Origin: Ligula intestinalis
Taxonomy: Eukaryota; Platyhelminthes; Cestoda; Diphyllobothriidea; Diphyllobothriidae
Length of the DNA: 64,000 nt
Assembly: GCA_036362985.1 (NCBI GenBank)
Contig: JAYGXS010000003.1
Coordinates: forward strand, 79,780,998 to 79,844,997
Reading direction: 5' to 3'
The notes beneath the pieces were generated by a model. That model worked only from the letters and a program-made list of their open reading frames with translations. It searched no databases and was not told the DNA's origin. Numbering within the stretch: the first letter of the stretch is position 1; every line of letters begins with the position of its first letter. The translations under genes and the position numbers were made by a program. This document shows, in pieces, positions 23,838-35,125 of this stretch.

Positions 23838-23982
23838 TGATCCTTTTACACCTCTCTCCTTCATCTTCCCCTTGTTACTACTGATTGGTTTGCCTAAAAC
23901 TTTCGTTAACTCTACCCTCCCTTATATTACTGTATTGCCTGATGATGAATTAATCGAAAACGTTCGTTCGCTTAACTTGACT
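23838..23982 (+). repeat. Inverted pseudo-LTR, right copy
   Basis: Reverse-complement partner of 21061-21208. Contains exact CTGATGA (23939-23945), TGAATTAATC and GAAA (23956-23959), followed by a TTCGTT/AACGAA pair that could form a stem. Sits 5' of the PLE coding region, oriented outward. Confidence 0.9.
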
Positions 23983-24199
23983 AACGAAGTTTTCTAAAGA
24001 GCGCTAAATCGGCGTGCCAAGAGGCATGGCAATGAACCGGAAGGCGCAGTTGATGAACTAGAGTACATTTTTTTCGCAAATATTCCCATGTTAGATTATA
24101 AAAGTCGGTTTCGAAAACATACGTTTCCAGTAACTCTTGTTCCCATGTATAGGTTTGGATACGTTGATAAGGTCACAGAATCAGTTAGGGGTTGGGTTC

Positions 24200-24845
24200 G
24201 CATGCAGTCTGAAGGCAATCATCCGACTGAAAGGCCCACTGCCACAGTGCGAAACGTATCGAATCTGGTGGAGAGGATGGCAGAGCAACTACGTCGACAA
24301 AACTTGGAAACTACTCCACACGCAAATGACGCACCATGCATCATCGGTGAATGGGAGTAACGTTAACGCTTAGATCGTGGCTCGTTTGGCGGTACATGGT
24401 CATACCTGGAAACTTGTGGTGAGGGGAGAGTTGACAGTGGCGCTTGCCAACAGTTGTCTGAGTCATGGTTCTCCGACCTGCATTCAGTTAAGAATTTTCC
24501 AAGGGAAAGACTCACTGCCACAGCACGAACCATAACGAATCTCAAGCAGTTTTTGACAGAGCAACTACGTCGGCCAAACTTGGAAACTGCCCGCACGTTT
24601 ATCATGATTTTCCAGCCCGCATTCAGTTTAACATTTGCCGGGAAAAGTATAACTAGCCACGTGGGAAGGATCCTGAAGAGCATCAGTCCCGGTGACAGCG
24701 AGCCAACTGGTCAAATAATCGTCATTCCAGAAAAACATGGCGATTCACGACTCGATTTTGGGCCAAAAAGCAAACATCTCGTCAATTACAACTCTCAGTA
24801 ATGAACACGAGTACTTCCAAATCTAGAAGACGTGTAGTTGCTAGC
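24200..24845 (+). repeat. Module leader with internal tandem duplication
   Basis: 24210-24320 and 24490-24600 are direct repeats offset by about 276 bp (shared CAGAGCAACTACGTCG and AACTTGGAAACT). The downstream part (24655-24845, with CACGTGGGAAGGATC, CATCAGT and GGTGACAGCGAG) recurs at 25722-25912 and resembles the leader of the pseudo-LTR-like module at 17160-17220 (minus). Confidence 0.6.
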
Positions 24846-24854
24846 GTGAGTACG

Positions 24855-24945
24855 CACCAGTATCTGTCAACTGGTCGATCACCTTCAAGGCTGACTCGCA
24901 CAGGACATCACTGCGATGAATCACCCGCTCTCATACTTCGTATAC
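24855..24945 (-). repeat. Dispersed repeat R1, minus copy
   Basis: Reverse complement contains GAGTCAGCCTTGAAGGTGAT, matching 19347-19450. Non-coding. Confidence 0.5.
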
Positions 24946-25128
24946 CAGTCCTCTCGCAGGTAATTGTGCGCTCGTCCGATAGTCAGGTTCCTCCCAAATA
25001 TTATCCACGACCTCTGTACAGATTTAATCATTCCTTCCACCTGGCATTTCACTTTCTCTTTTCCCACACGGAAATGGTTCTGAAAATCTCGACGGCAAGG
25101 GTTTTTCGGCAAAGTTAGTTTGAATAAT

Positions 25129-25563
25129 GCACCTCATGTACCCCTAGACCTAGCGTTTTGTCCCACGGAAACGGTGGTTATAGTGCATTTGTGGGTGGGT
25201 AAATAGGAAAAGCAGTGAGAAAAATTTGTATAAGTGAGTGGAAACTACACGAATCTAACTCCAGAAAAGTTAGTCGGATCTCAGGTAAGTTTAAGTAGAC
25301 GACCTTTTTACTACTATTGCTATTTTTCCAGGAATTTCAAGAAACCTACATTTTGATAATCGGTTTTTTTCCGCAATATGTTAAACGTTAGTACAAATGC
25401 GGAAAATCTACAGATACAAATCAACAAGATTTCTAAATAAAATAAAATTGCATATAGCAGTTATCAAAGTATATTTCATTGCGTTTCCATATGTTCCACC
25501 CCTCAGCCCCTATAACCATCGTTTCAGTAGGACAAATGCTGGAACTAGGGGTACATGAGGTGC
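25129..25563. mobile_element. MITE with ~55-bp terminal inverted repeats
   Basis: Both ends read inward GCACCTCATGTACCCCTAG, and the match continues for about 55 bp (GTCC, GAAACG, TGGTTATAG blocks) with a few mismatches and one short indel. The 435-bp element has no ORF. The ends are flanked by T...A, making TGCA at both borders, possibly part of the target site. It lies between two direct copies of a module segment (24655-24845 and 25722-25912). The superfamily cannot be assigned from the ends alone. Confidence 0.8.
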
Positions 25564-25721
25564 ACTGCTTAAACCACTGTTGTCGGTTTGTCTTATTAAC
25601 TTAAGTTACTGCGATACAACCAGCTACTTCAGTCATGTTCCGCATTTAGTTAAATAGCGTGATAACCTTCTGCCTCTATTTTCTGTGCTGTGATTTGGCC
25701 TGGACATAAAAATAATAGTCA

Positions 25722-25912
25722 CGCGGGAAGGATCCGGGTGAGCATCAGTGCCGGTGACAGCGAATCAACTATCCGAATTAGCGTCACATCAGAAATTAGC
25801 AAAGATAATAAAATCGCGGCGATCAACTACTTAAATAAGCACAAATCGTATCAACAATGACTCTCAGTCCTGAACACGAGTACTTCCAAATATAGAAGGC
25901 GTGTGGTGGCCT
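25722..25912 (+). repeat. Module leader, second copy
   Basis: Direct repeat of 24655-24845: CACGCGGGAAGGATCCGG, GCCGGTGACAGCGA, and CACGAGTACTTCCAAAT near the end. About 80% identity by eye. Confidence 0.7.
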
Positions 25913-26236
25913 GACAACCACGCCTTGTAAATTCTGTGCACCGTTTCTGTGAGTGAGAATCCGAAAGGTCAGGCTCTTTTTCTAGTGCTCGTGCTTCCTT
26001 CTACATGGAGTTGCAAGATAATCTGAATATGCTAAAGTGGCCAACGCGGTGATTCTCAGAACTTTCCTTTGACTTTTGTTCAATGCTTGTATTTATCATT
26101 TGACCAGCATCCAATGTCTTGGTTAGTACCCCTGCATCCCTGCAGGTAGTCGTTTAGCGACTAGGAGGACCGAAAAGGACAAGGAAAGCTATAATAACCA
26201 TTTCTGGCCTATAAGCCATCATCGATCAGCCACATT

Positions 26237-26760
26237 TTGTTGTTGTCGACAGCTGAAATTGTTACCGGGTGGGGTTGTGAAATCAAAAAAGGTGAAGTAA
26301 GAAGCATCAACAGTGCTATCTTTGCCCACATGCTTTACTCCGGACATCGAGTGGACCCCAACGAAGCTTTCAAGGTAATTTATAAGGTCCCATCAAAATA
26401 CCCGGGTCAGTATTTCCTAGCAACAGCAGACACAACCGCGATCCCCTTGAGGAAGTCGGGGTTCGGGCGCACAAAAGAACCTCCTGTGAGCTCCGAGCTT
26501 GGGATGCTCAATGGCTACATAACTGTCTGCCCCTTTCCGTGCTTTCTCTCCTTTTCACTCTGCCTCGTTTTCAGATTCAACAACCCCCATCGTCTCGTAA
26601 CCAGCCGAATACTATCAACCCCAACCCCCCACCCCTATTTTCAAGACAAATTTGCCTGTATTTATGAACATACTTGCTCATATGCAATCTTTTACCCCCT
26701 TCCCATATAAATGTAATAACTCGACGAGAATTAAACAAAAGCTTACTTATGCTCGCCAAA
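26237..26760 (+). mobile_element. Penelope-like C-terminal fragment and 3' end
   Basis: The translation contains EVRSINSAIFAHMLYSGHRV and AFKVIYKVPSKYPGQYFLAT, the post-GIY-YIG block also seen at 57509-57650. RT and the GIY-YIG core are missing. Downstream (26716-26745) a degenerate version of the CTGATGAGAATTTATCGAAA core at 57980 is recognisable, so this is a 5'-truncated 3' end of the same PLE family. Confidence 0.72.
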
Positions 26761-27490
26761 TACTCTTCTAAACTCAGCCAGTATTCGCATTCTATTGACC
26801 ATCTTGCAGCAAATAATCACTTCCCGCTAACTACGTTGAGTGTGAGAGAAATCAGCTCGTCTCGAAGACCTAGATCAACGTTCACGCATAACTTTCTCGA
26901 AGTGCCAGCTGCAAAACTGTTCTTTATTTCTTTGTAGAGATCGTCTTAATCCATGCTGTTTGAACGCTAACACACATATACATACGCACATCTCGTAGAT
27001 ACTTGCGCAATATGAGATGCTGCCGCCCTGTCTTCCAAGTGGAGCATGCTCTTATTCTGGCTCTGTTTACGCCCAGTGAATTTATTCTGGAATAGGTTGT
27101 CCTCCCCCCTTCTGCTCTTTTGAGACAACGGCATTGTCGGTCGACGTGACATATTTCATGCAGCAGCTAAGCCGCTCATTAGCGTAGCTGACGGGTTTGA
27201 TCCAAGCAATCACCACGGCTAAGTCGGTTTTTTAGTGGCTTAATTTCTCCTCACGCCTCGCCTCGCCTCCCCCCTCTCAATTCAAGATCTGGACCATCGG
27301 TTTTGTCCCCTTCTAGCCCACGCCCTTTTAGCCTTCCTTCCTTTCAAGCCAGCGACTCAGAAGGCTTAACGCTTATGCAAATGCGCCCGTTGGCTCGTAT
27401 CGTTGTAGTTCTCGCTCGGGCAGATCAGGGCACATAGCTGTTTTCGATGGGACAGTCTTCAAAGCAAAAATCGCGTGTAGAAAGGGAAAT
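26761..27490. other. No recognisable gene
   Basis: Short frames only; no family resemblance. Confidence 0.4.
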
Positions 27491-27496
27491 TTTGGG

Positions 27497-28520
27497 GAAA
27501 GAGCAGATGTGATCACAGAGACAAGAAATAGAGTTGCCTGACGTTTCGAAATCCGTGGCGAAACCATCATCGGGGACAATATCAAAAACGGGTAATTTAT
27601 ATACAGGGATTTACAGTGTTTATATAGGATACAGAAACTAGGCTAATGCATCCATATCACAATTAACGAACCCCCCCCTTTCAAGGATAGTTGCCCACTT
27701 GTTGGCTAATTGCTTGATTATTAGGAGTTTGGTAGATTTGCTTGATTTCAGTTGACCGAATTGTGAAAAACTCGAGGCATTCGGTGGGATTTGAACCCGC
27801 GTATTAGAAGCAGCCTTTACTGGAAGCCAACGCTCGAACCGTTAAGCAACTCAAATTAAGTAAATCTGCCAAACGACCTAATAATTAAGTCATCCTAGTT
27901 GTCGTTCTGCTGGGTTCTAGATGATTACTTAGGAAATCCTGCTTGGGAAGTCAGCTTGCTGTTCCGCATTGGTGGATTCCATGCGAGCGGTAAAGTTGGG
28001 CGGGTAATATCGACCCAAGTGTGATTAAATTCATGGCGCGAGGTGGGGCGTTTGTAGCTTAGTGGTTAGAGCATTGGCTTCCGGTAAAGGTCTGCTCTAA
28101 TACGTGGCTTCAAATCCCGCCGAATGCCTCGAGTTTTTCACAATCGGGTCAACTAAAATTGCTTGATTGTTGGCGCGCGGATCGTGACCTGCTAAAAATG
28201 CATCACTAGTGCTGGATTTTGGCGTGATGATTGCTCAGACGACTGGCTCCCTGGGACAGGCATAAAGTGACGCGTTCCATTCTGCGTTCTCCGAGTGGCG
28301 ACCTGCTTTGGCCAAACCTATCCTCAGCACCGAATATGGGTTGGGTAGGTCGTTGCACTTCTTTGTAGACTGGGGGCCCGTGAACCATGACTCAGGTAAC
28401 TCGCCACTCACACGACTGTCACCTCTCGTGAGGATGTCAGCCTTATAATATTTGAATGTATGACCGTGCCTCGTCAAATGAGCCGTGACTTTAGAAGTAG
28501 CATAATTTCTCCACACTGCT
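27497..28520 (-). repeat. Pseudo-LTR-like module split by a SINE pair
   Basis: Minus strand. The leader (28520-28172) contains GAGTCATGGTTCACGGGCCC, CAACGACCTACCCAACCCAT and ATTCGGTGCTGAGGA. It matches the leader at 31400-31290, is interrupted at 28171, and resumes at 27722. Then follow a TATATAAAC box (27627-27619), a core with CCGATGA (27573-27567), GAAAC (27547-27543) and GTCAGG. The interruption is the SINE-containing insert 27723-28156. Confidence 0.65.
27723..28156. mobile_element. Inverted pair of tRNA-derived SINEs
   Basis: A plus copy has an A-box-like GTAGCTTAGTGGTTAGAGC near 28054-28072 and a B-box-like GGCTTCAAATCCC near 28106-28118. A minus copy has GGTTCAAATCCCACC at 27798-27784 and GTTGCTTAACGGTTCGAGCG at 27850-27831. 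Both end in GAATGCCTCGAG then TTTTTCACAAT. They lie tail-outward. The composite is flanked by AATTGCTTGATTATT (27708-27722) and AATTGCTTGATTGTT (28157-28171), a 15-bp target-site duplication with one mismatch. Confidence 0.72.
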
Positions 28521-28837
28521 GCCGCATATTCAGTAATTCGGGTCTTGCGAAGTCTTACAGTTTCTCCGACATATTTGCTTAGACCGCGACCGCACCAGAT
28601 CCTATGGAAGTCGACAAGACATATCTAGAGTCGTCTTCCGGTTCACTATGGTGCGTCATAGCCCGCCGATAAAGCGTCCTTATGCAACTGTGATTGCGGT
28701 TGATTAGGTGGTTGCTATGGCAGTTCAGTACTTACATCCTATTTATCAATCACCTGATTACAGTACAAGTACTGAACTTCAACAGAAACCACCCTATGCA
28801 TCTGTGGCAGATTTCTAAAAGTCAGACGAATCGAATT

Positions 28838-28905
28838 CTTGTCCCAGTGACCACAGTCGCTTTTTCTCAATTACTTCTTGAGCCTCGCATTTTCACTTGT
28901 CTTAG
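28838..28905 (+). repeat. Diverged pseudo-LTR-like tail
   Basis: CTTGTCCCAGTGACCACAGT, TTCTTGAGCCTCGCATTTTC: a degenerate version of the tail at 17339-17400, in opposite orientation to the minus module at 27497-28520. Confidence 0.5.
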
Positions 28906-29639
28906 GTCGAGTTTTTATTGCTGTCAAAGGCCCGCTTATTACATTTACGTGGATATGTTATATTACAGTTATGCTTGCAGTTGTGCGTCGGTTTATGAAA
29001 GGAGTTAGGAGTGAAGGTAAGAGTTAGGGCCAAGGTTAAGATTCAGTTTTCCAGCATATAGCGTTTTGCCCTATCCGGCCAGTATTACTTGATTTTCGTC
29101 CGTTTACGCACTATTACTTCACGCCTTTGTAATTGCGCTATGTTTTCCGGCAGGTAGTTCAAGTAATTAAACAGAGATATGACAGAACTGAAGGTTTTCT
29201 CCACGCCTTCCTCCACAGATTTCGCTAATTACCGCATCAAAGTCAGGAAATGTAAAGCATCCAACTGCTGCAGAAATTATTGGAACCGAAAAGCATGAAC
29301 AAGTTGCATTCTAAGCTCAAATTCACGACAAAAAATAAACCTTGGAATACATGGAAAAAGCAGTGCCCGCATCACCAGAGTTTTGCTCCTATGCGATGGA
29401 AAGGTAACTCGATATACACTCGTTTCTAAAGGCAAAGCACGGATGCAGAAATCGCTGGCCTCAAGAATACTTGACTTACGCGGAGATATCCAGCACATTT
29501 TATCCGCAAGGACAGCAAACACCTACGGCCAAAAAATGATGGAAAATTTGGTTCCGAAAATCATGTTTTTATATATTTGCCGTTTAAAGGGACAAAATTT
29601 TAAATATTACTAAACGACGCCTTTGTTCTATCATTGAAA

Positions 29640-30072
29640 GAACATGCAATGCGGCGGAGTTCATATTTTGCAATCCAACAAAGCCTCTACCAACTCCACG
29701 CGCAAAGGATGTCTTGCCAGTGCATGCTATTACTGTGGCTATGAATTTACATGTACTTGCAGACGCGAGTACATTGGGCGAACAGAACGGCAATTGGCAG
29801 CCAGATCTATAGAGCACCTGCCCAGATGGCTGTTAAAGCAAGGAAACAGAATTTCATGCTCATCCATTACGAAGCATTTCCTATATATGGGTCACTCTGT
29901 GGACCCAAAGACGTCCTTTAAAGCACGAGCAGGTACTCGGACACTGCACTGCCTGGAGGCAGCTTACATAGGGTGCTTGAAACCTAATCTGTGTAAACAG
30001 TTGGGGCACGTGCTTAAGTTAGCTCTTCCTGCTCCTAGATTTACACATTCCGCCCTTATCCACTGTTAAGTT
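29640..30072 (+). mobile_element. Penelope-like GIY-YIG domain fragment
   Basis: A 141-codon frame with YEFTCTCRREYIGRTERQLA, the second half of a GIY-YIG nuclease (YIGRT with the arginine eight residues later), then SCSSITKHFLYMGHSVDPKT and the C-terminal LEAAYIGCLKPNLC block. The first GIY is degraded (CYYCGYEF). RT is missing. The frame is intact from about 29700 to 30067, so this piece decayed less than its surroundings. Its role in PLEs is second-site target cleavage. Confidence 0.8.
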
Positions 30073-30867
30073 TTCTCCACTTATGTTTCCCACGGTGTGC
30101 TCTAGGTTGCTAACCATATTGATTTGCCTTTATGACAACTTACCATTACCTTGTTTTTTGCATTGATTTTTTCCGTACAAACAGTCGCAAAATTTCTTGT
30201 TTTCAGTAAATTCGTGCATACTTTAAGTTCCCTCCGGATAAAAAAGGTTTTAAAAATTACTCAGAAAATCCCTACTAGCATCCTTTTCGTATTATAGGAG
30301 AATCTCTGGGAAGGGTTATAGACAATGTTTTTGAAACCCCCTATTGTTCACAAACCTGTGCGTCATAAATGCACGCTTAAACGTTTTCAATCTTAAAATG
30401 GTACTTACAAACCGTTAGTAGCATTGTTTTGACAAATAACTCTTTTTGGAGCTTCTGTGGTATTAGTTCGAGTTCAGACTGTCGAGGGACAACCTGTGCT
30501 CGAGTTTCCCAGCGAGGCTACGGATTCAATTCCTGTCGTCCTAACTAACTCATACGGGCAGGAAGCCTACATCGCCACGATCTCCAGATGCCTTTTTTAC
30601 AAAAAAACCTATCGACGAATGAAACTTAATAATTCCGTATCAGTATCAGGCTTTAGAGACACTACGAGTCTACTTACGCGAAGTTGTGCACGGTCCAGTG
30701 GTCAAATTTGTAATCATAAAGCGCATATTTAAGGTGCGACAGGCATTGGCCTAGAGAGCATTTGCCCCGTGGCTTCAATTAGGGGATATACTTGGTCTTT
30801 TGGAGGTTATAGGGAATGCCACTGAGGATGTGAAATCATAGTTCTACCGGGCTTGTTCGTAAAGATC

Positions 30868-31500
30868 CCGTTTGTTTTGTATTTTGATGCCAGTGGAACT
30901 AAGTTCACTGACAATACAAGTGAACATGCGAGTCCCAGCAAAAAATTGAGAAGAATATGATTTGATCGTTGGGACAAAATATTTATTTACGTGACTTTTT
31001 GACCTCCGTCGCGGATCCCTCATCAGAGACGGGAACATAACGCAGTATCAGAAGCGGGTAACACATTCACAGGAAGTTGCAGTGTTTAAAGGGCACAGTC
31101 CTTAATGCGAACGTATGGTAACTAATGACAACTGCCCTCTTGTGCGTGGATTGCTTGATGGTGGCCATGCGGGCTGTGACCTGCTGAACTTGCATCACGC
31201 ATTGTAGAATTGGACGTGATGATTGCTCCGCCATCTGCCCCCCCCCCTCCCTGGTGTTGGTGTAAGATGACGCGATGGCTTGTCCGTTCCCCAATTGGCG
31301 ACTTGGTTTGGCCAAATTGAGCATCAGCACCGAATATGGATTGGGCAAGTCGCTACACATGTTTATGGATTGGGGTCACATGAAACATGACCCAAGTTTT
31401 ATTCGGCTCACCCGATTGTCACCTTTTGCGAGAATTTCGGCCTCATCAATTTGACTGTGTGGCTGGGTTTCGTCGAATGAGCCGCAACTTGGGAACATGC
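30868..31500 (-). repeat. Pseudo-LTR-like module, minus
   Basis: Leader 31430-31290 (GGGTCATGTTTCATGTGACC, TTGCCCAATCCATATTCGGT), then GCAATCATCACGTCCAAT, a TTTAAACAC box near 31090, and a core with exact CTGATGA at 31026-31020. The stem reads GGGATCC-GCGAC-GGAGGTC, but GAAAC is degraded to AAAA. The tail (TTGTCCCAACGATC, GCTGGGACTCGCATGTTCAC) ends near 30868. Confidence 0.7.
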
Positions 31501-31559
31501 ATCATTTCGCAAGTCGCCTCTTGAGAAACGCACAGACCACCGCGTCGTTTTGCGCCAGC

Positions 31560-31830
31560 ACCGGAGAGTCAGATGGCAGAGCAATCATCACGCCTGAGTC
31601 AGATTTCACATGCCGGGCAACAAGTTATCAACACACAAGCGGGCGATTATTGTTAATTCTATAAATACTACAAATTTCTGCGTATATGTTACCCATTTCC
31701 GCTATTGCGCCCTGTTCATGTCTCTGGTGAAGAATCCGCAATGGATATCGAAACGTCAGGCGAACAAAGGTGTTGTCCCAGCGATCGAGTTGTCGTCTTC
31801 TCCATGTTCACTGAGTTATTTCGATTATAG
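31560..31830 (+). repeat. Pseudo-LTR-like module, plus
   Basis: Head-to-head with the previous module. GGCAGAGCAATCATCACGCC, then TATA-like CTATAAATAC (31659-31668), CTGGTGA (31724-31730), stem GAATCC-GCAAT-GGATATC, GAAAC (31750-31754), GTCAGGCG, then TTGTCCCAGCGATCGAGTTG. One of the better-preserved cores in the window. Confidence 0.7.
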
Positions 31831-33430
31831 GACGATGTATTGCCTTCTGCTTTGCTGCGAAGGTCCAATCTAGTTCCATTATAAACACCGAGCGGATTTT
31901 CAGACGGCGTCAAAATATTATTTTCAATGTACGATTTGATTTTGCTAAAACAGAGTCGACCCCATCAAGCGGGCTTGTCGCATTTAACAACGTGTCAGTG
32001 TTGGGCTCCAAACATGCAGCAGATCAACCGCATCAAGACCTTCTCCTGTTTCTGAACCCGAATTTGAGGCACGCAGTCGCTACAAGACCTTCTTCTTTTC
32101 CGACTGCGCTTTACTATGCCTAAATATAATGCCTACTAACTTGATTTGAGTAATAGTTTAGTATGCACGTCGATGCAATGACCAAGTCTCAGCCTATGAT
32201 TCCTTCGTCCCACGCCGATACTCCAAAAAGAAGCCCTGTTGGAATAGCCATCTCTAATATCTCGAACAACTTTTTAACGATTATTTGAGGGTATTTATTT
32301 GCCAAAATACGTCAACCAGTCCTTTTGAACCAAGCTGGGAATTGAATTCGATTCAAAAGAACGCGACTGATTGTGACATAAACTAGTATCAACACAATTT
32401 GATCAGAACTCTAATGGTCTAATCATTGAGCCGCAAGGTCGATCTAAACAAAGAGTTTGTGGCATAATGGTTAGAAGGTTAGAGTTCTCATCAAAATGTC
32501 GCGAGTTTGAGCCTCGGGTGGGGCACCACTTAGGGTTGGGTGTGACTGGTTGACGAAACTAGAAATGATCATTCCAGGCTGAAGGCGGGGCGCGAGAATG
32601 ACCTCCAATGCAGAGCGGAACGAGTGAGCTCCATTAGCGATCGGTAAACATTCATCAACGACTGACCCAGCTTTGATCCAACGCAGGATAAAGGGAGGTT
32701 GACTTGACCGCGTAGTCAGTGTTTCTTAGCACAAGGCACCTCTTGTCGTTTTAGAGTGCAAGCAAATGGGCTGAAACCAACCGATATGACAACTCACGAG
32801 CTATGTAAATGCCGATGATTGCGGGTCACTGTTTAGGGGAAGTTTTTGGCTACCGGCAGCTCAGGTGCCTTACGGTAAGTGTGCGTTGATTAACTTCGAC
32901 GGCTCTAGTGACAAACCAAAATCACTCGAAAGCACCAGAGGAGATAATACGTGCGCTGCAGTCCGCATAGATGAAATACGACTGCAATGCACTTTGTAGG
33001 GAACAGAACAACGGGTATAAAGAGACGAATATTCCATGAGCCACACACTGAGGAAGTCCTGAACCAATGGGTTTCCGTCGTCATTTTGGATAATTGTGCC
33101 AGCCGCTTCGGTGTTCCAAACTACCTCATACCAAGGCGGACCAAAATGGTTCCAATAAAATGAGCTTTCTAATGATTTTGGTCACTTTTCAGGAGCTTAA
33201 ACGCAAACAGTCGATAGAAGACACACCTAGTGGAGATTTAGCGTGGACTAAAATATTTCCTGTCGGGGGAGGATATAAGAGATTTACAGTTGAACTTCGG
33301 TTAACGAGTTTAATCCGCTTCGACACTGAGCTCGTCAGGTTAAACGTTCATCTTCCAAAAGGTAGCCGATCAAACTGTCCCAATTCACTGACTGGCTGCA
33401 GGTAACCGAGGACCATGCCATGGGAACAAG
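31831..33430. other. No gene; one SINE-like piece
   Basis: No recognisable coding sequence. About 32455-32540 has a TGGCATAATGGTTAGAAGG A-box-like stretch and a GAGTTTGAGCCTCGG B-box-like stretch 50 nt apart, a weak tRNA-derived SINE candidate. Confidence 0.4.
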
Positions 33431-33436
33431 ACTCCA

Positions 33437-33905
33437 CGACGGACGACAGTTCCCTCGTCGATTTTGATGATGGGCACCACGCGCTCCACCAAGCCGCAGC
33501 AAACGCTGATGCAAGCCGCAACCGACACTGAGGCGAGCTGGGCAAGCAACATGAAAGCGGCGACAGCAAGCGGGAGCAACATAGAGAACTAGCGCGAGAG
33601 AAAAACAGGAGTTTAGGCAGACTCGCGCAGAATCTACCCACTCGCTCGCCGCTCTCATCTTCGTTTCCAGTGTAAAGACAAAGTCAATAAGACCGGGGAT
33701 GAGGGAGGGTGTAGATGGCTGGCGCGATAATCACTCAACACGCGCACACTTGACTCAGCCAACTCGCTAGGTAGGACCCCGCGTGCGCGGGAACGCCATG
33801 AAGGCCACATGGCGTACTAGAGGAGCAGCAACGTAGGTGGCCCAAGTTTTCCCGTCAGTTGGCACGACGGGCACAGACACAGACAGACACACGCACTGAC
33901 AACTG
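33437..33905 (+). repeat. Dispersed ~470-bp repeat, copy A
   Basis: Direct repeat of 44455-44925 at high identity. Shared blocks include GACGACAGTTCCC, AAGCCGCAGCAAACGCTGA, GGCGAGCTGGGCAAGCAACA, GGATGAGGGAGGGTGTAGAT, GGCTGGCGCGATAA and GTTTTCCCGTCAGTTGGCA. It carries short alternative frames on the minus strand, but these are not conserved between copies (frames and stops differ). Identity of the element is unknown; it may be the untranslated end of a retrotransposon. Confidence 0.8.
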
Positions 33906-35040
33906 AGCGGAAGCTCGTCAATCGAAACATATTTTCTGCGAGTCGCTCGCTCGTTACCACTGAACTATGGCTGCTCGCCAACCGGTGCTCCACAGCGCTT
34001 GTAGTGACTAGGTTGGAAGTCTAGCAGTCAATAGCTCAATCTTCAGCGAAAAGAATGTTAAGTAAACATCCTTCAGCTCGGATGCACAACATCTCGTAAC
34101 AAAACGCAGGCCTCAAAGATCGCAGAACTGAGCATTTATGTGAAATCGATAAAAAAAAAGTCGTAAGTAATGACTCGTAGATGCAACAAATCGAAACAGC
34201 CAACAGATGTGGTAGCTCCTTATTGGAGACTGGCTCAAAAATAGATTTGTGTGAGCAAACGAAACGTCAGGCGAAAAAAATTATAATGTCCCAGGAATAA
34301 CATCTCATTCTTTTTTGTAAACATGGGGACTGTTTTTAAATGTCATTTTCTAGTTTGAATATTTGCAGCTTGTACCATCATTCTTTGCCTATACTGCCCT
34401 ACCTGCGTTGGAATGGATGAGTATATCTCCATTTCAACACTCAGGTCTCAAGGTCAAATAGAAATTCCTGGTTGTCGCATAAAACCCTATTGTTCCCGGT
34501 TCCGGTTTCTCCAGTTAACCGAAACCTTCTGATGGTTCGTTCATCGCAGAGGATGGGAACCAGGATTGTTCCCACAACGCAGTTTAGCACCGATGTATAC
34601 AAATTATTGAACCAGGTCAGAGTAGTGAATGGACATGAGCACCGCTAAATAGTCCGCTTGCACGTTTCTAGCACTACACGATCTCGAGTTCCCAACCAAA
34701 TCACCAGACCGCTATATGCTCTGCTTCATTCTAGAGCGCAAAGGCATCCCACCCGTTGGCAATCTTTCAAGTCCCGAAAACTAGCTCATCACAACTGCCC
34801 CGGAGCACTTTGATAGTTCACAATGAAACAAGGCGCTGCATACCAGCTGGGCAGACCTCAAACCATGTCCTCACCAAAGTGGTCAGTCTAACTGGAAATG
34901 ATATAGGTGATGGCTAGCCACGACCGCCTAATGTCCGTCGCAGAAGAGTTGTGATATCACATATCCGAGGAGCAATAACACCATATTAGGAGACGAGCGG
35001 CGTAGGGAACCACAGCAGACGCGTCTACGAACCGCGTTCC
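33906..35040. other. No gene; one module remnant
   Basis: At 34261-34275 GAAACGTCAGGCGAA with ATGTCCCAG downstream is the second half of a hammerhead-like module; the first box is not recognisable. The rest has no support. Confidence 0.4.
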
Positions 35041-35125
35041 CACCCGCCCTCCCGGCGGCCAAGGTCTGCTACACCCATCTCCCTACGTTGGATCAACTCT
35101 CCCCTCCGCCCAATCCGTGTTTTTG

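Noticed and set aside
28054..28130. Possible tRNA gene (A and B boxes at usable spacing)
   Set aside because: The boxes are present, but no stable acceptor stem or convincing anticodon arm can be drawn. A second inverted copy with the same 3' tail lies nearby, so a SINE is the better reading.
33335..33658. Cys-rich minus-strand frames in the 470-bp repeat
   Set aside because: The second copy at 44.5 kb has different stops and frames, so coding is not conserved.
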